A stretch of DNA of 64,000 nt from Burkholderiales bacterium (lineage in GTDB: Bacteria > Pseudomonadota > Gammaproteobacteria > Burkholderiales > Burkholderiaceae_C). Shown here one piece after another: positions 15,079 to 22,799 of this stretch. The notes under the pieces were generated by a model. It did no database searches and was not told where the DNA came from. It saw nothing but the letters and a program-made list of their open reading frames with translations. The stretch is from the NCBI GenBank assembly GCA_016195825.1, contig JACPYV010000018.1, positions 1 to 64,000 on the forward strand, given 5' to 3'. Position numbers and translations under genes: made by a program. Within the stretch, counting starts at the first letter, position 1. Each line of letters opens with the position of its first letter.

Positions 15079-15099
15079 CCCCGCAACCACGGGGTCAGG
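15074..15099. other. 10-bp hairpin spanning a stop codon, no T tract
   Basis: CCTGACCCCG (15074-15083) pairs perfectly with CGGGGTCAGG (15090-15099) across a 6-base loop. The TGA stop of the HNH-like gene lies inside the left arm. No T run follows, so it would be a weak intrinsic terminator at best; it may instead protect the mRNA 3' end. Confidence 0.6.
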
Positions 15100-15168
15100 T
15101 CGGCCAAGGCTGTCACGGAGGCTTCACTGCGCAACCGGACAGTGCGCCGGTCTGCCTCTGGAGCCCCC

Positions 15169-15930
15169 ATGAAAAAGTCTTTTGCCCTGCTCGCCGCCGC
15201 TGCGGCCCTCGCTTCCCAGGGAGCCGTTGCACTCGGCACCGGCGACCTCGTCTTCACCGGCTTCAATGCCGACGAAGACGGCTGGGCGATGGTCGCCTTC
15301 GCCAACATCGCCGCCAACACCACGGTCTACTTCAGCGACAACGAGTGGAGCGGCAGCGCCTTCAATACCGGCGAGAGCTATCACCGCTGGGTCAGCGGCA
15401 ACAGCGTCATCGCTGCCGGCACCGTCATCCGCTTCAGCAAGACCGACGCGACGGACCTGAGCGCCTCGCTCGGCACGCTGGCACGACAGGCCGTCAGCGG
15501 CAGCAGCAACTACGGCACGGCCAACAGCAACGAGGTGATCTACGCCTACCTCGGCAGCAGCGCCACGGCGCCGACAACCTTCCTGAGCGCCATCACCAAC
15601 GGCAGCTTCGCAGTGGACGGCGGCATCGCCAACACCGGCCTGACCGAAGGCCTGAATGCCATCCGCTTGAACAAGAACGCCACCAGCACGACACCCGACT
15701 TCGGCCAGTACAACGGCCCGCGCAGCGGCCAGGCCAGCTTCGCCGCCTACAAGGCGCTGGTGGGCAATGTGTCGAACTGGACGGTCGACACGACCAATGG
15801 CAACTACGCCACCACGGTGCCCAACACGACGGCTTTCACGATCAGCGCCGTGCCGGAACCCGAGACCTATGCGCTGATGCTGGGCGGCCTGCTGACCGTG
15901 GGCTTCGCCGCACGCCGCCGTCGCGGCTGA
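15169..15930 (+). CDS. PEP-CTERM sorting domain protein
   Basis: A 253-residue secreted protein. MKKSFALLAAAAALASQGAVA is a Sec signal; GGAG precedes the ATG at 15169. The body (TGDLVFTGFNADEDGWAMV, then FANIAANTTVYFSDNEW and AAGTVIRFSKTDA) is a beta-rich domain common to Burkholderiales PEP-CTERM proteins and resembles lamin-tail-like folds. The C-terminus is VPEPETYALMLGGLLTVGFA followed by RRRRG, the tripartite exosortase signal. It should be cleaved by an exosortase (not in this window) and sent to the cell surface or exopolysaccharide matrix. Confidence 0.9.
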   Translation: MKKSFALLAAAAALASQGAVALGTGDLVFTGFNADEDGWAMVAFANIAANTTVYFSDNEWSGSAFNTGESYHRWVSGNSVIAAGTVIRFSKTDATDLSASLGTLARQAVSGSSNYGTANSNEVIYAYLGSSATAPTTFLSAITNGSFAVDGGIANTGLTEGLNAIRLNKNATSTTPDFGQYNGPRSGQASFAAYKALVGNVSNWTVDTTNGNYATTVPNTTAFTISAVPEPETYALMLGGLLTVGFAARRRRG

Positions 15931-15940
15931 CCGAGCGAAG

Positions 15941-15967
15941 GAACAACAAAGCCCCCGCGAGGGGGCT
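15941..15967 (-). terminator. Intrinsic terminator between PEP-CTERM and GNAT genes
   Basis: AGCCCCC (15950-15956) pairs with GGGGGCT (15961-15967) across GCGA. Read on the minus strand, the stem is followed by TTTGTTGTT, so it best serves the minus-strand GNAT gene ending at 15991. As a hairpin between convergent genes it may also act on the plus strand. Confidence 0.75.
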
Positions 15968-15990
15968 CGTGAAGCGGGCAGGCGCTGGGC

Positions 15991-16509
15991 TTAGACCAGC
16001 GAACGGTGCAGTCGGATCTCTTCGACGCGTGCGCCGCCGACTTCCGTCGTGCGCGCGCTGCCCAGCTCGCGCTTGAAGCCGGCCAGCTCGAAGAAGCGCA
16101 GCGCGCGTTCGTTGCGCAGGTAGCACCACAGGGTGGCCTTGGTGCAGCCTTCTTCCTGCAGGCCGTCGCGCGTGGCATCCCACAGCGCCAGGCCCACGCC
16201 CTTGTCCAGGTGCACGGGGTCAGCAAACATCGCCCAGACCTCGCCGGTCGTGGCAGGCGTGCCCTTGTCGCGCGAGCGGTCGAAGCCGGCAAAGCCCATG
16301 ATCTTGTTGTCCAGATGGGCCACGATGACCTGCGGCTCGCAGAGGTCGATGGCTTCACGCCAGAAGGCCTGGCGCTTCTGCACCGACATCGCATCCAGCG
16401 CAGCCGCAGGCAGCAAGGCCTTGTAGGCATCCTGGCTGGAAGCGACGTGAATCTCGGCGATGGCCTTGGCATCGCGCAGGGTGGCGGGGCGAACCTGGAT
16501 CACGGACAT
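15991..16509 (-). CDS. GNAT family N-acetyltransferase
   Basis: A 172-residue protein. MSVIQVRPATLRDAKAIAEI is the usual GNAT opening, SSQDAYKALLP and FWREAI follow, and the acetyl-CoA site is FADPVHLDKGVGLALWDAT (here K-G-V-G-L-A replaces the R/Q-x-x-G-x-G/A consensus). LWCYLRNERALRFFELAGFK is the classic motif B with N-x-R-A-x-x-F-Y/F-x-x-x-GF. It likely acetylates a small amine or an N-terminus; substrate unknown. Single gene with its own terminator. Confidence 0.9.
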   Translation of the reverse strand: MSVIQVRPATLRDAKAIAEIHVASSQDAYKALLPAAALDAMSVQKRQAFWREAIDLCEPQVIVAHLDNKIMGFAGFDRSRDKGTPATTGEVWAMFADPVHLDKGVGLALWDATRDGLQEEGCTKATLWCYLRNERALRFFELAGFKRELGSARTTEVGGARVEEIRLHRSLV

Positions 16510-16601
16510 GGAACTCTTGGGCAATGGCACGGGGACGAAAGGGCGCGATTGTCCTTGCCCATTGCCGCAAGGTGGGGTCTTGACAGAATTATTTCCTGCA
16601 C

Positions 16602-17246
16602 TCAGGCGGCGGCGCGTTGTGCCTTCACGTGCTCCACCAGACCGCGGCGCAGCCAGCGCAATGGCGTGCGCTGCAGTTGCGCCAGCAGCGCATGGTCGAC
16701 CTCGGCGTCGCCCAGATCCAGCGCGAAACGCCGGCTGACTTCGTCCCTCACCTTCAGCAGCAACTGGGTCGTTACGCGTGCATCGGCCATCGCCCGGTGG
16801 GCCCGGCCGCTGAAGCGGATGTCGTGAAAGCGCGTCATTTCGCCCAGCGAATGGCTCTTGGCCTCGGGCCACAGCCGGCGTGACAGCAGCACCGTGCAGG
16901 CGAATTCATGTGCGGAGTCGGGTGCGATGCCGGCGCGCTGCATCTCGGCCTGCCAGAAGCCCCGGTCGAAAGACGCGTTATGCGCAACCAGCGGGCAGCC
17001 CTCGGTGAAACGGGCCAGCTCGTGCATGACGCTCCTCGAGTCCGGCGCATCGGCCAGCATCTCGTTGCTGATGCCAGTCAAGGCCTGGATGTAGGGCGGC
17101 ACCCAGGCGCCGCTGTTCATCAGGCTGGCGTATTCGTCCACGACAACGCCGTCGCGTACCAGCACGGCCGCGATCTCGGTGGCCCGGCCGCCGCTGGTGG
17201 GGCCCAGACCCGTCGTCTCGAAGTCGATGACGGCGATGGTTTGCAT
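16602..17246 (-). CDS. DnaQ-like 3'-5' exonuclease (DEDDh)
   Basis: A 214-residue protein with Exo I as VIDFETTG (Asp, Glu), Exo II as AHNASFDRGFW (Asp), and Exo III as HRAMADA (His and Asp, the h variant). It resembles proofreading-exonuclease-like proteins outside the DNA polymerase III core, with an additional C-terminal helical tail. It should degrade single-stranded DNA or RNA ends with two Mg ions. The ATG at 17246 lies 11 bases after the stop of the MazG-like gene, so the two are co-transcribed, linking nucleotide-pool cleaning with nuclease repair. Confidence 0.9.
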   Translation of the reverse strand: MQTIAVIDFETTGLGPTSGGRATEIAAVLVRDGVVVDEYASLMNSGAWVPPYIQALTGISNEMLADAPDSRSVMHELARFTEGCPLVAHNASFDRGFWQAEMQRAGIAPDSAHEFACTVLLSRRLWPEAKSHSLGEMTRFHDIRFSGRAHRAMADARVTTQLLLKVRDEVSRRFALDLGDAEVDHALLAQLQRTPLRWLRRGLVEHVKAQRAAA

Positions 17247-17257
17247 GACCGCCCTCC

Positions 17258-17572
17258 TCAAGACTTCTTCGGGGGGTGCTTGACGGCGTTCATCGCCAGC
17301 TTGCGCTCGACGGCGGCCTCCAGGTCCACCCCGCCGTGGTCGGCGATCTGCAGCAGGTACAGCAGCACGTCGGACAACTCCTCGCCCAGGTGGCGGCGCT
17401 GGTCGTCGTTCAGCGCCAGCGACTGCTCCGGAGTCAGCCACTGGAAGATCTCCAGCAGCTCGGCAGCCTCCACCGTCATGGCCATCGCGAGGTTCTTGGG
17501 GGTCTGGTAAGGCTGCCAGTCGCGGTCGGTGGCGAACTGGCGCAGGCGGCGCTGCAGCGCTGGGATATCCAT
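17258..17572 (-). CDS. MazG-like nucleotide pyrophosphohydrolase
   Basis: A 104-residue protein of the RS21-C6/MazG-like dCTPase fold: MDIPALQRRLRQFATDRDW, then KNLAMAMTVEAAELLEIFQW (metal-binding E-x-x-E-x-x-E-type helix) and LGEELSDVLLYLLQIAD (E-x-x-D helix). Such enzymes hydrolyse (d)NTPs, often dCTP or modified nucleotides, to the monophosphate. First gene of a pair with the DnaQ-like exonuclease. The next 369 bases upstream are AT-richer than the rest of the window. Confidence 0.9.
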   Translation of the reverse strand: MDIPALQRRLRQFATDRDWQPYQTPKNLAMAMTVEAAELLEIFQWLTPEQSLALNDDQRRHLGEELSDVLLYLLQIADHGGVDLEAAVERKLAMNAVKHPPKKS

Positions 17573-17941
17573 GCCGGAAGTGTCCAACGTATTCCAAACG
17601 GTATTCAAGATTTCAAATTGGTGGTGGTAGTAGAGGGCCGCCTTCGCTGTGGACAAAGCCAAAAAGTCCAATCGCAGCAAGCGTTTGGCCAACGCACAAG
17701 CCTGTGCAGCCGGACCGGACTGCTTCGTTCCCGTTTGGGTACAACTTCGCCGGAAGGCCTGGTCCTGTGGATATCTGGCAGGTTGTCCCGGAACCATCCA
17801 CAGACTTGCTCCAGCCCTTCGTTGTCGTTTCTTTACGAGAACCGAGGGGAAAAACGAACGACCGTACTAAAAAGCTGACGCTAGAGTTGCGCTCCCCGAA
17901 TTTGAATGCGCCGCACCCGCGGTGTCGCCTAGGAGACAACG
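17573..17941. other. AT-richer intergenic region with DnaA-box-like sites
   Basis: This 369-base gap between divergent genes is the longest non-coding stretch in the window. No coding frame is convincing. It holds three 9-mers close to the DnaA box TTATNCACA: TTGTCCACA (minus, 17648-17656), ATATCCACA (minus, 17766-17774) and CCATCCACA (plus, 17794-17802). CTGTGGAT (17765-17772) and ATCCACAG (17796-17803) form an inverted repeat. The 3' end carries AGGAG for the lipoprotein gene. Divergent promoters must be here, but no single -35/-10 pair is convincing. Confidence 0.5.
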
Positions 17942-19108
17942 ATGAAACCCTTCCTCAACCGGATTGCCGCCGCCTCGGCGGCGTTGTTGGGCAGCCTGCT
18001 GGTGGCGGGCTGCGGCGGCGGCGCCACGGCGGATACGACGCCCAAGGTCAGCATCAGCTCGGTCAAGGTCTTCGGCGACAGCATCCAGGACAGCGGCACC
18101 TTCGGCTACAAGTTCACGGTCCAGAGCGCCGACAACCTGATCTACGCCGAGCGCATCGCGGCCAACTACGGCCAGACGCTGTGCAACTTCTACGTCTTCA
18201 CCGGCACGACCTTCGCGGCCAACAGCAAGGCGGGCTGCACCAACTTCTCCATCGGCGGCGGCCGCATCACCTACACGGGCGCCGGTGCCGGCCCGACCAA
18301 CCCGCTGAACGTGGGCGTGCAGATGGCGACCTACGCGTCGCTGGGCGCCTACGCTGCGACCGACCTCGTCATCGTTGACGGCGGGGGCAATGACTCGGCG
18401 GACCTGGTCGGTGCCTACCTGACCATCCCCAAGGACAGGGCTGCCAGCTACTCGGCCCTGCTCGGCACGCTGCTGACGCCCACGCAAATTGGCACGGCTC
18501 TGGCCGGTGGCGCGACGACGACCGCCCAGATCGGCGCGACCTACATGACGGCCCTGGCCGACAAGTTCTACGCGTCCATCAAGGCCAGCGTGCTCGACAA
18601 GGGCGCCACGCACGTCGTGGTCATGAACATCCCCGACGTCACCTTCACGCCGCGCTTTCAGATGGTGCTGGACAGCATCGCCGCAGCCAGCGGTGGTGGT
18701 ACGGCCGGCGCGGCCGCACGTGCCCAGTCGCAGGCGCTGTTCCAGAGCTGGATGACGGCCTACAACACCGAGCTCGCCACCAAGCTGGCTGGCGACGACC
18801 GCGTCATCGTCATCGACTTCTTCAAGGCCTTCCAGGACCAGGTCTCCACACCGGCCCAGTTCGGCTTGAGCAATGTGATGACCCCTGCCTGCCCGATCGC
18901 CGGCGTGGGCAGCGACGGTCTGCCGACCTACAACTTCCCGGCCTGCACGGCCGCGGCCCTGTCCGCGGCACCGCCCGCCGGCGTGAGCGGTGGCGCCGAC
19001 TGGTGGAAGACCTACGCCTTCTCCGACAGCTTCCACCCCACGCCCTACGGCCACCAGCTCACGCAGCAGCTGATCGGCAAGGCCCTCGCCACCAAGGGCT
19101 GGCTGTAA
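17942..19108 (+). CDS. SGNH/GDSL lipase-esterase lipoprotein
   Basis: A 388-residue protein. The N-terminus is a lipoprotein signal with lipobox LVAGC (Cys24) followed by GGG. The catalytic block I is VFGDSIQDSGTFGYKF (Ser47), Gly/Asn blocks follow (IVDGGGNDSADL), and the Asp-His dyad is FSDSFHPTPYGHQLTQQL near the C-terminus. It resembles GDSL autotransporter-type esterases but lacks a barrel, and is predicted to be anchored to the outer or inner membrane. AGGAG precedes the ATG. It is followed 30 bases later by ompW and is probably co-transcribed with it. Confidence 0.9.
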   Translation: MKPFLNRIAAASAALLGSLLVAGCGGGATADTTPKVSISSVKVFGDSIQDSGTFGYKFTVQSADNLIYAERIAANYGQTLCNFYVFTGTTFAANSKAGCTNFSIGGGRITYTGAGAGPTNPLNVGVQMATYASLGAYAATDLVIVDGGGNDSADLVGAYLTIPKDRAASYSALLGTLLTPTQIGTALAGGATTTAQIGATYMTALADKFYASIKASVLDKGATHVVVMNIPDVTFTPRFQMVLDSIAAASGGGTAGAAARAQSQALFQSWMTAYNTELATKLAGDDRVIVIDFFKAFQDQVSTPAQFGLSNVMTPACPIAGVGSDGLPTYNFPACTAAALSAAPPAGVSGGADWWKTYAFSDSFHPTPYGHQLTQQLIGKALATKGWL

Positions 19109-19138
19109 TCCGCCGCACGACTGAATCGGAGACCTCCC

Positions 19139-19807
19139 ATGAAAACCAAGATCCTCTTCGGTGCCTTCGCAGCCCTCATCGCCTGCGGCAGCGCCTTCGC
19201 GCAGTCGGCCGGCAGCATCGTCGTTTACGGCGGCGCCGCGCAGATCAACCCCCAGGTCGAGAGCGGTGACCTGACCGCTCCCAGCCTGGCCGGCACCAAG
19301 GTCGATGTGAAGAAGGCGACGTCGTTCGTCGGCGGCATCACCTACTACTGGACTGACAACATCAGCATCGACCTGCCGATCGCACTGCCGTTCAAGCACG
19401 ACGTCGTCGGCGCCGGCGCGATCGACGGCGTCGGCAAGCTGGGCACCGTCAAGTCGCTGCCGATGACGCTGCTGGCCCAGTACCGCTTCGGCGAAGCCAG
19501 CAGTGCGTTCCGTCCCTTCATCGGCGCTGGCGTCACCTATGGCTACTTCTTCAAGCCCAAGGCCACGGCCGTGCTGTCTGGCATCACTGGCGGCACGCCC
19601 AGCAACCCGACGACGCTGTCGATGAAGAGCCGCTTCGGCACGACGCTGGAGCTGGGTGGTGCCTACAACGTCACCAAGGACTGGTCCGCCAGCCTGTCGG
19701 TCACCAAGACCTTCATCAAGACGACCGGCAGCCTGTCCACCGGCCAGACCATCGAGACCACGCTGGACCCCGTGTCCATCAAGTTCGGCGTGGGCTACCG
19801 GTTCTAA
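19139..19807 (+). CDS. ompW: OmpW family outer membrane protein
   Basis: A 222-residue protein. MKTKILFGAFAALIACGSAFA is a signal peptide. The barrel includes TSFVGGITYYWTDNISIDLP, IALPFKHDVVGAG, AQYRFGE, FRPFIGAGVTYGYFF and a terminal FGVGYRF ending in Phe, all standard OmpW landmarks. It forms an eight-stranded barrel with a hydrophobic channel and is induced by stress in other bacteria. The second gene of a likely operon with the GDSL lipoprotein; it ends at a strong terminator. Confidence 0.93.
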   Translation: MKTKILFGAFAALIACGSAFAQSAGSIVVYGGAAQINPQVESGDLTAPSLAGTKVDVKKATSFVGGITYYWTDNISIDLPIALPFKHDVVGAGAIDGVGKLGTVKSLPMTLLAQYRFGEASSAFRPFIGAGVTYGYFFKPKATAVLSGITGGTPSNPTTLSMKSRFGTTLELGGAYNVTKDWSASLSVTKTFIKTTGSLSTGQTIETTLDPVSIKFGVGYRF

Positions 19808-19845
19808 GCCCGCACTGCTGGCGGCATGCGCCGCCGCCCGACTCG

Positions 19846-19872
19846 AAGGGAGCCCGGCCGGGCTCCCTTTTT
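19846..19872 (+). terminator. Rho-independent terminator after ompW
   Basis: A perfect 24-bp palindrome (19846-19869; arms AAGGGAGCCCGG and CCGGGCTCCCTT) merges into five T at 19868-19872. It closes the GDSL/ompW operon. Confidence 0.93.
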
Positions 19873-19917
19873 CGCTTCTGGGCTGTCAGGTTCGGCGCTT
19901 GAAAGCGACACACAGGC

Positions 19918-20634
19918 ATGAAGCTGTATCTCCTGCTGCTGGCCCTGGCCACCCCCCTCGTGCTCGCCCAGAGCTGCCCCAGCGCCACGGCGCAAAGTGG
20001 CGCCGCGGTGCCACGTGTGGTCGAGCTGTACACCTCCGAAGGCTGCTCCTCCTGCCCGCCGGCCGACCGCTGGCTGAGTTCGCTCAAGGGACAGCCCGGC
20101 GTCATCGCGGCGGCCTTCCATGTGGACTACTGGAACGGTCTGGGCTGGCCGGATCGCTTCTCCGCGCCGGCCTACACCCAGCGGCAACAGCAGGGCGTGG
20201 GCGTCAATGGCTCGCGCTATGCGTACACGCCGCAGATCGTCGTCAACGGGCGGGACTGGCGTGGTGCCAGCCTGCCGGCGGCGCCGGCTGAGCCCGCACG
20301 GGTGCGGTTGGCATGGACACGCATGTCGAGCGGCGAGTTGCGCCTGAGCGCCGAGGCCCTGCCCGGCGCGCCCGCCCGCATCCAGGTCTGGTGGGCGCGC
20401 GTGGAGGACGGACACCAGAGCCGCGTCAAGGCCGGTGAAAACCGTGGGGAGACCCTCAGCCATGACCGCGTGGTGCGGGAGTACGCACGTCTGCCGGCCT
20501 GGGATGGCAGCGCGCGAGGGGACTGGACCGTGCCGGTGAGTGCTGGTGAGCCGGGCCATGCAAGTCGCTGGATGGCCGTGGCGGTCGATGCGCGCGATGG
20601 CGCCGTGCTGCAGGCGGTGGAAATCGGCTGTTGA
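19918..20634 (+). CDS. DUF1223 thioredoxin-like secreted protein
   Basis: A 238-residue protein with a signal peptide (MKLYLLLLALATPLVLAQ). The core is VVELYTSEGCSSCPPADRWL, a CxxC motif in a thioredoxin-like fold, then AAFHVDYWNGLGWPDRF and YTPQIVVNGRDW, which define DUF1223. Members are widespread in proteobacteria and are suspected periplasmic oxidoreductases, but no substrate is known. The start is just past the ompW terminator; the Shine-Dalgarno is weak. Confidence 0.88.
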   Translation: MKLYLLLLALATPLVLAQSCPSATAQSGAAVPRVVELYTSEGCSSCPPADRWLSSLKGQPGVIAAAFHVDYWNGLGWPDRFSAPAYTQRQQQGVGVNGSRYAYTPQIVVNGRDWRGASLPAAPAEPARVRLAWTRMSSGELRLSAEALPGAPARIQVWWARVEDGHQSRVKAGENRGETLSHDRVVREYARLPAWDGSARGDWTVPVSAGEPGHASRWMAVAVDARDGAVLQAVEIGC

Positions 20635-20676
20635 CCCGTACCATGGCCTCGCGCCTGACGGGCGCGGGAGCCAGCA

Positions 20677-21006
20677 ATGAATCCAGCAGATCCGGTGCAG
20701 CGACAGCTCGAGGCCTACAACGCGCATGACATCGAGCGGTTCGTGGCCCAGTACGCTGACGACATCCAGGTCTACGTTTCACCCGCCGTGGAACCCGTCC
20801 TCAGCGGCAAGCCGGCCTTCACGGCGCACTACGCGAAGAACCGCTTCGTGCTGCCCCATCTCCATGCACAGGTCGTCAATCGCATCGTCAGCGGCGATAC
20901 GGTGGTCGATCACGAGCACGTCACGGGGCTGCAGGACGGCGTTGTCGAGGCCGTGGCCGTCTACAAGGTCTCGGAGGGGCTGATCCGAACCGTCTGGTTC
21001 TTCTAG
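20677..21006 (+). CDS. NTF2-like/SnoaL-type protein
   Basis: A 109-residue cone-shaped NTF2-fold protein: VQRQLEAYNAHDIERFVAQY at the N-terminus, then DDIQVYVSP, and the late strands VVDHEHVTGLQDGVVEAVAVY and LIRTVWFF. Such proteins are small ketosteroid isomerase-like enzymes or binding proteins; no catalytic residues can be assigned. It lies 42 bases after the DUF1223 gene and its stop almost meets the stop of the convergent queE. Confidence 0.85.
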   Translation: MNPADPVQRQLEAYNAHDIERFVAQYADDIQVYVSPAVEPVLSGKPAFTAHYAKNRFVLPHLHAQVVNRIVSGDTVVDHEHVTGLQDGVVEAVAVYKVSEGLIRTVWFF

Positions 21007-21007
21007 C

Positions 21008-21664
21008 TCAGGCGATCCCCACCACCTTGTGCATCTGCACCGACAGCCGCCACTGCGGATGTGCCATGCAGTAGGCCACCGCGGCCCGGGTGTGTTCGCG
21101 CTGCAGCACCGAGTCCATCGGCTGAAGGAAGAAGTTCTGGAAGTCGAGCCCGGCAAACCGCTCGGGCTGGGCCAGCGGCTGCGGGTAAACCAGCTTCAAC
21201 TCGTGGCCCGAGGTCAGCACCAGCGGCGCGTCGGCCTTGGGGCTGACGCAGATCCAGTCCAGCCCGGGCGGCGCGGGTTGCGTGCCGTTGGTCTCCACGG
21301 CGACCTCGAAGCCGCGCGTGTGCAGCGCATCGATGAGCGGCGTGTCCAGCTGCAGCAGCGGCTCGCCGCCGGTGCAGACGACATACGGTTTCCCACGGTC
21401 ATGCGCTGCGGCGCCTTCGGCACCGCGAGGCCAAGCCTTGGCGATCGCATCGGCCAGCGCTTCGGCATCGGCGAACTTGCCGCCCCCCTCGCCATCCGTG
21501 CCGACGAAATCCGTGTCGCAGAAGGTGCAGACCGCCGTCGCGCGGTCCTGCTCGCGGCCGGTCCAGAGGTTGCAGCCGGCAAAGCGGCAGAACACGGCCG
21601 CACGGCCGGCCTGGGCGCCTTCGCCCTGCAAGGTGAAGAAAAGCTCTTTAACGCTGTACGTCAT
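21008..21664 (-). CDS. queE: 7-carboxy-7-deazaguanine synthase QueE (radical SAM)
   Basis: A 218-residue protein: MTYSVKELFFTLQGEGAQAG at the start is the substrate-binding opening of QueE. The [4Fe-4S] radical SAM cysteines are the variant C-x14-C-x2-C (CNLWTG...CTFCDTDF), then VVCTGGEPLLQ and VAVETNGTQ. It converts 6-carboxy-tetrahydropterin to 7-carboxy-7-deazaguanine, the step after QueD, in queuosine/preQ0 synthesis. The ATG overlaps the stop of the upstream QueD-like gene as ATGA, so two consecutive pathway steps are translationally coupled. Confidence 0.95.
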   Translation of the reverse strand: MTYSVKELFFTLQGEGAQAGRAAVFCRFAGCNLWTGREQDRATAVCTFCDTDFVGTDGEGGGKFADAEALADAIAKAWPRGAEGAAAHDRGKPYVVCTGGEPLLQLDTPLIDALHTRGFEVAVETNGTQPAPPGLDWICVSPKADAPLVLTSGHELKLVYPQPLAQPERFAGLDFQNFFLQPMDSVLQREHTRAAVAYCMAHPQWRLSVQMHKVVGIA

Positions 21665-22761
21665 ACCGGAATCAGCTCCTCCGAATCCGCGCGACTGACG
21701 ATGGCGCCGGAGCCGCGTGTCTCGTACAAGTCCACGCGGTCGATCTGCGGCAGCACGCCGCCGCCCTCGCGCAGCACCCAGGCTGCGATGCTGGCCGCGT
21801 CACCGTCCGGCAGGTTGGCGATCTCGTACAGCGGGTGGTGGTCCAGCCGCTTGAAGAGGGGGTTGAACAGCGTCTTCACGTCGCCGAAGTCCACCGTCCA
21901 GCCCATCACCTGGTCCAGCGCTGCCGCCAGGTGCAAGCGCAGCGTGAAGGTGTGGCCATGCGTGCCGGCCAGCGGATGGCCGCCCGGCGCGTGCTGCAGC
22001 CGAACGGCGCTGTCCAGCGTCATCTCCTTCCAGATGCGGTAGCTCTGGCCGTTGAAGTTGGCGCCGCACGAACCGGTCTCGTAGACGGTGATCCAACTCA
22101 GCTCCGGCAGCACCGGCTTCAGCCGGGCCCACAGCCAGGCCGAGATGTTCTCGCTGGTTGGGTTGTGCAGACCCGGGATGTCGTTGAGGCAGCTGTAGTT
22201 CAGCTCGAAGTGCAGCGGCGCCCAGACCTCGTCGAGGTGGTCGTAGTCGATCGACAGGTCGCGCTCGCCCAGGTCCGCATTGGCGTGCAGGATGACCTCG
22301 AAGCCATGACCGTGCATGCGGCCGCACTGGTGGCCCGCCGGCACGTTGGGCAGTTGGTGCGCGGCCTGGAAGCGGTAGCGGCGCCACACGTGGGCGTGGC
22401 CGGCGCCGTCCAGGTCGACGCCGCTGTGCGGGGTGCTCTGCACGCCCACCTGCACGATGCCGGGCACGTCGGCATTGAGCCGGCTGCGCACCCAGCGGGC
22501 CAGGTTTTCGTCGGTAGGCTCGGCGAGGTGGTCGTTGAGCAACGCATGATCCAGCGGCGCCACCGTTGCGGCCATGCGCGTGCGCAGGCTTTCCACTTCA
22601 CCGCCGGTGAACGGCGCCCAGCCGCCGGGCAGCGCCGCGCGCACGGTCGCGAAATAGCTGTGGCCGTGCAGGCCGTGGCTGCGGTGCGAGGCGGGCAGGG
22701 CGGGGATGCGGCAGGCCGACTCGAAGCCGGCCGAGGCGCAATGCAGAACGGAAACAGACAT
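21661..22761 (-). CDS. queD: Triple-domain 6-carboxytetrahydropterin synthase (QueD-like)
   Basis: A 366-residue protein made of three PTPS/QueD domains of about 122 residues (1-125, 126-247, 248-366); ordinary QueD is one. Compared with the E. coli pattern FEAAH...GHKCGRLHGH...LDHH...KE, repeat 2 keeps the zinc ligands His135, His150, His152, the catalytic Cys146 and Glu228, but has Asn188-Tyr189 in place of the Asp-His dyad. Repeat 1 keeps Asp71-His72 and His32/His34 but has Cys17 for the first zinc His, Ser28 for the Cys and Gln108 for the Glu. Repeat 3 keeps Asp307-His308 and Glu347 but has Val253 and Leu264. Active-site parts are therefore split between repeats. It precedes and overlaps queE. 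Confidence 0.88.
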   Translation of the reverse strand: MSVSVLHCASAGFESACRIPALPASHRSHGLHGHSYFATVRAALPGGWAPFTGGEVESLRTRMAATVAPLDHALLNDHLAEPTDENLARWVRSRLNADVPGIVQVGVQSTPHSGVDLDGAGHAHVWRRYRFQAAHQLPNVPAGHQCGRMHGHGFEVILHANADLGERDLSIDYDHLDEVWAPLHFELNYSCLNDIPGLHNPTSENISAWLWARLKPVLPELSWITVYETGSCGANFNGQSYRIWKEMTLDSAVRLQHAPGGHPLAGTHGHTFTLRLHLAAALDQVMGWTVDFGDVKTLFNPLFKRLDHHPLYEIANLPDGDAASIAAWVLREGGGVLPQIDRVDLYETRGSGAIVSRADSEELIPV

Positions 22762-22799
22762 GGGCGCGATTGTCGTCGCGCCTGCCGCCCATGCGTGGC

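Noticed and set aside
15113-15142. Possible sigma-54 element (GG-N10-GC) before the 15169 PEP-CTERM gene
   Set aside because: The spacing fits but the flanking bases match the consensus poorly (CGGAGG and CTGC); not strong enough to call.
16578-16583. Perfect -35 TTGACA on the plus strand
   Set aside because: No -10 element at suitable spacing and no plus-strand gene follows; likely chance near the exonuclease stop.
17603-17939. A 108-codon minus-strand frame in the AT-richer gap
   Set aside because: No Shine-Dalgarno, low third-position GC compared with every real gene here, and no recognisable protein pattern.
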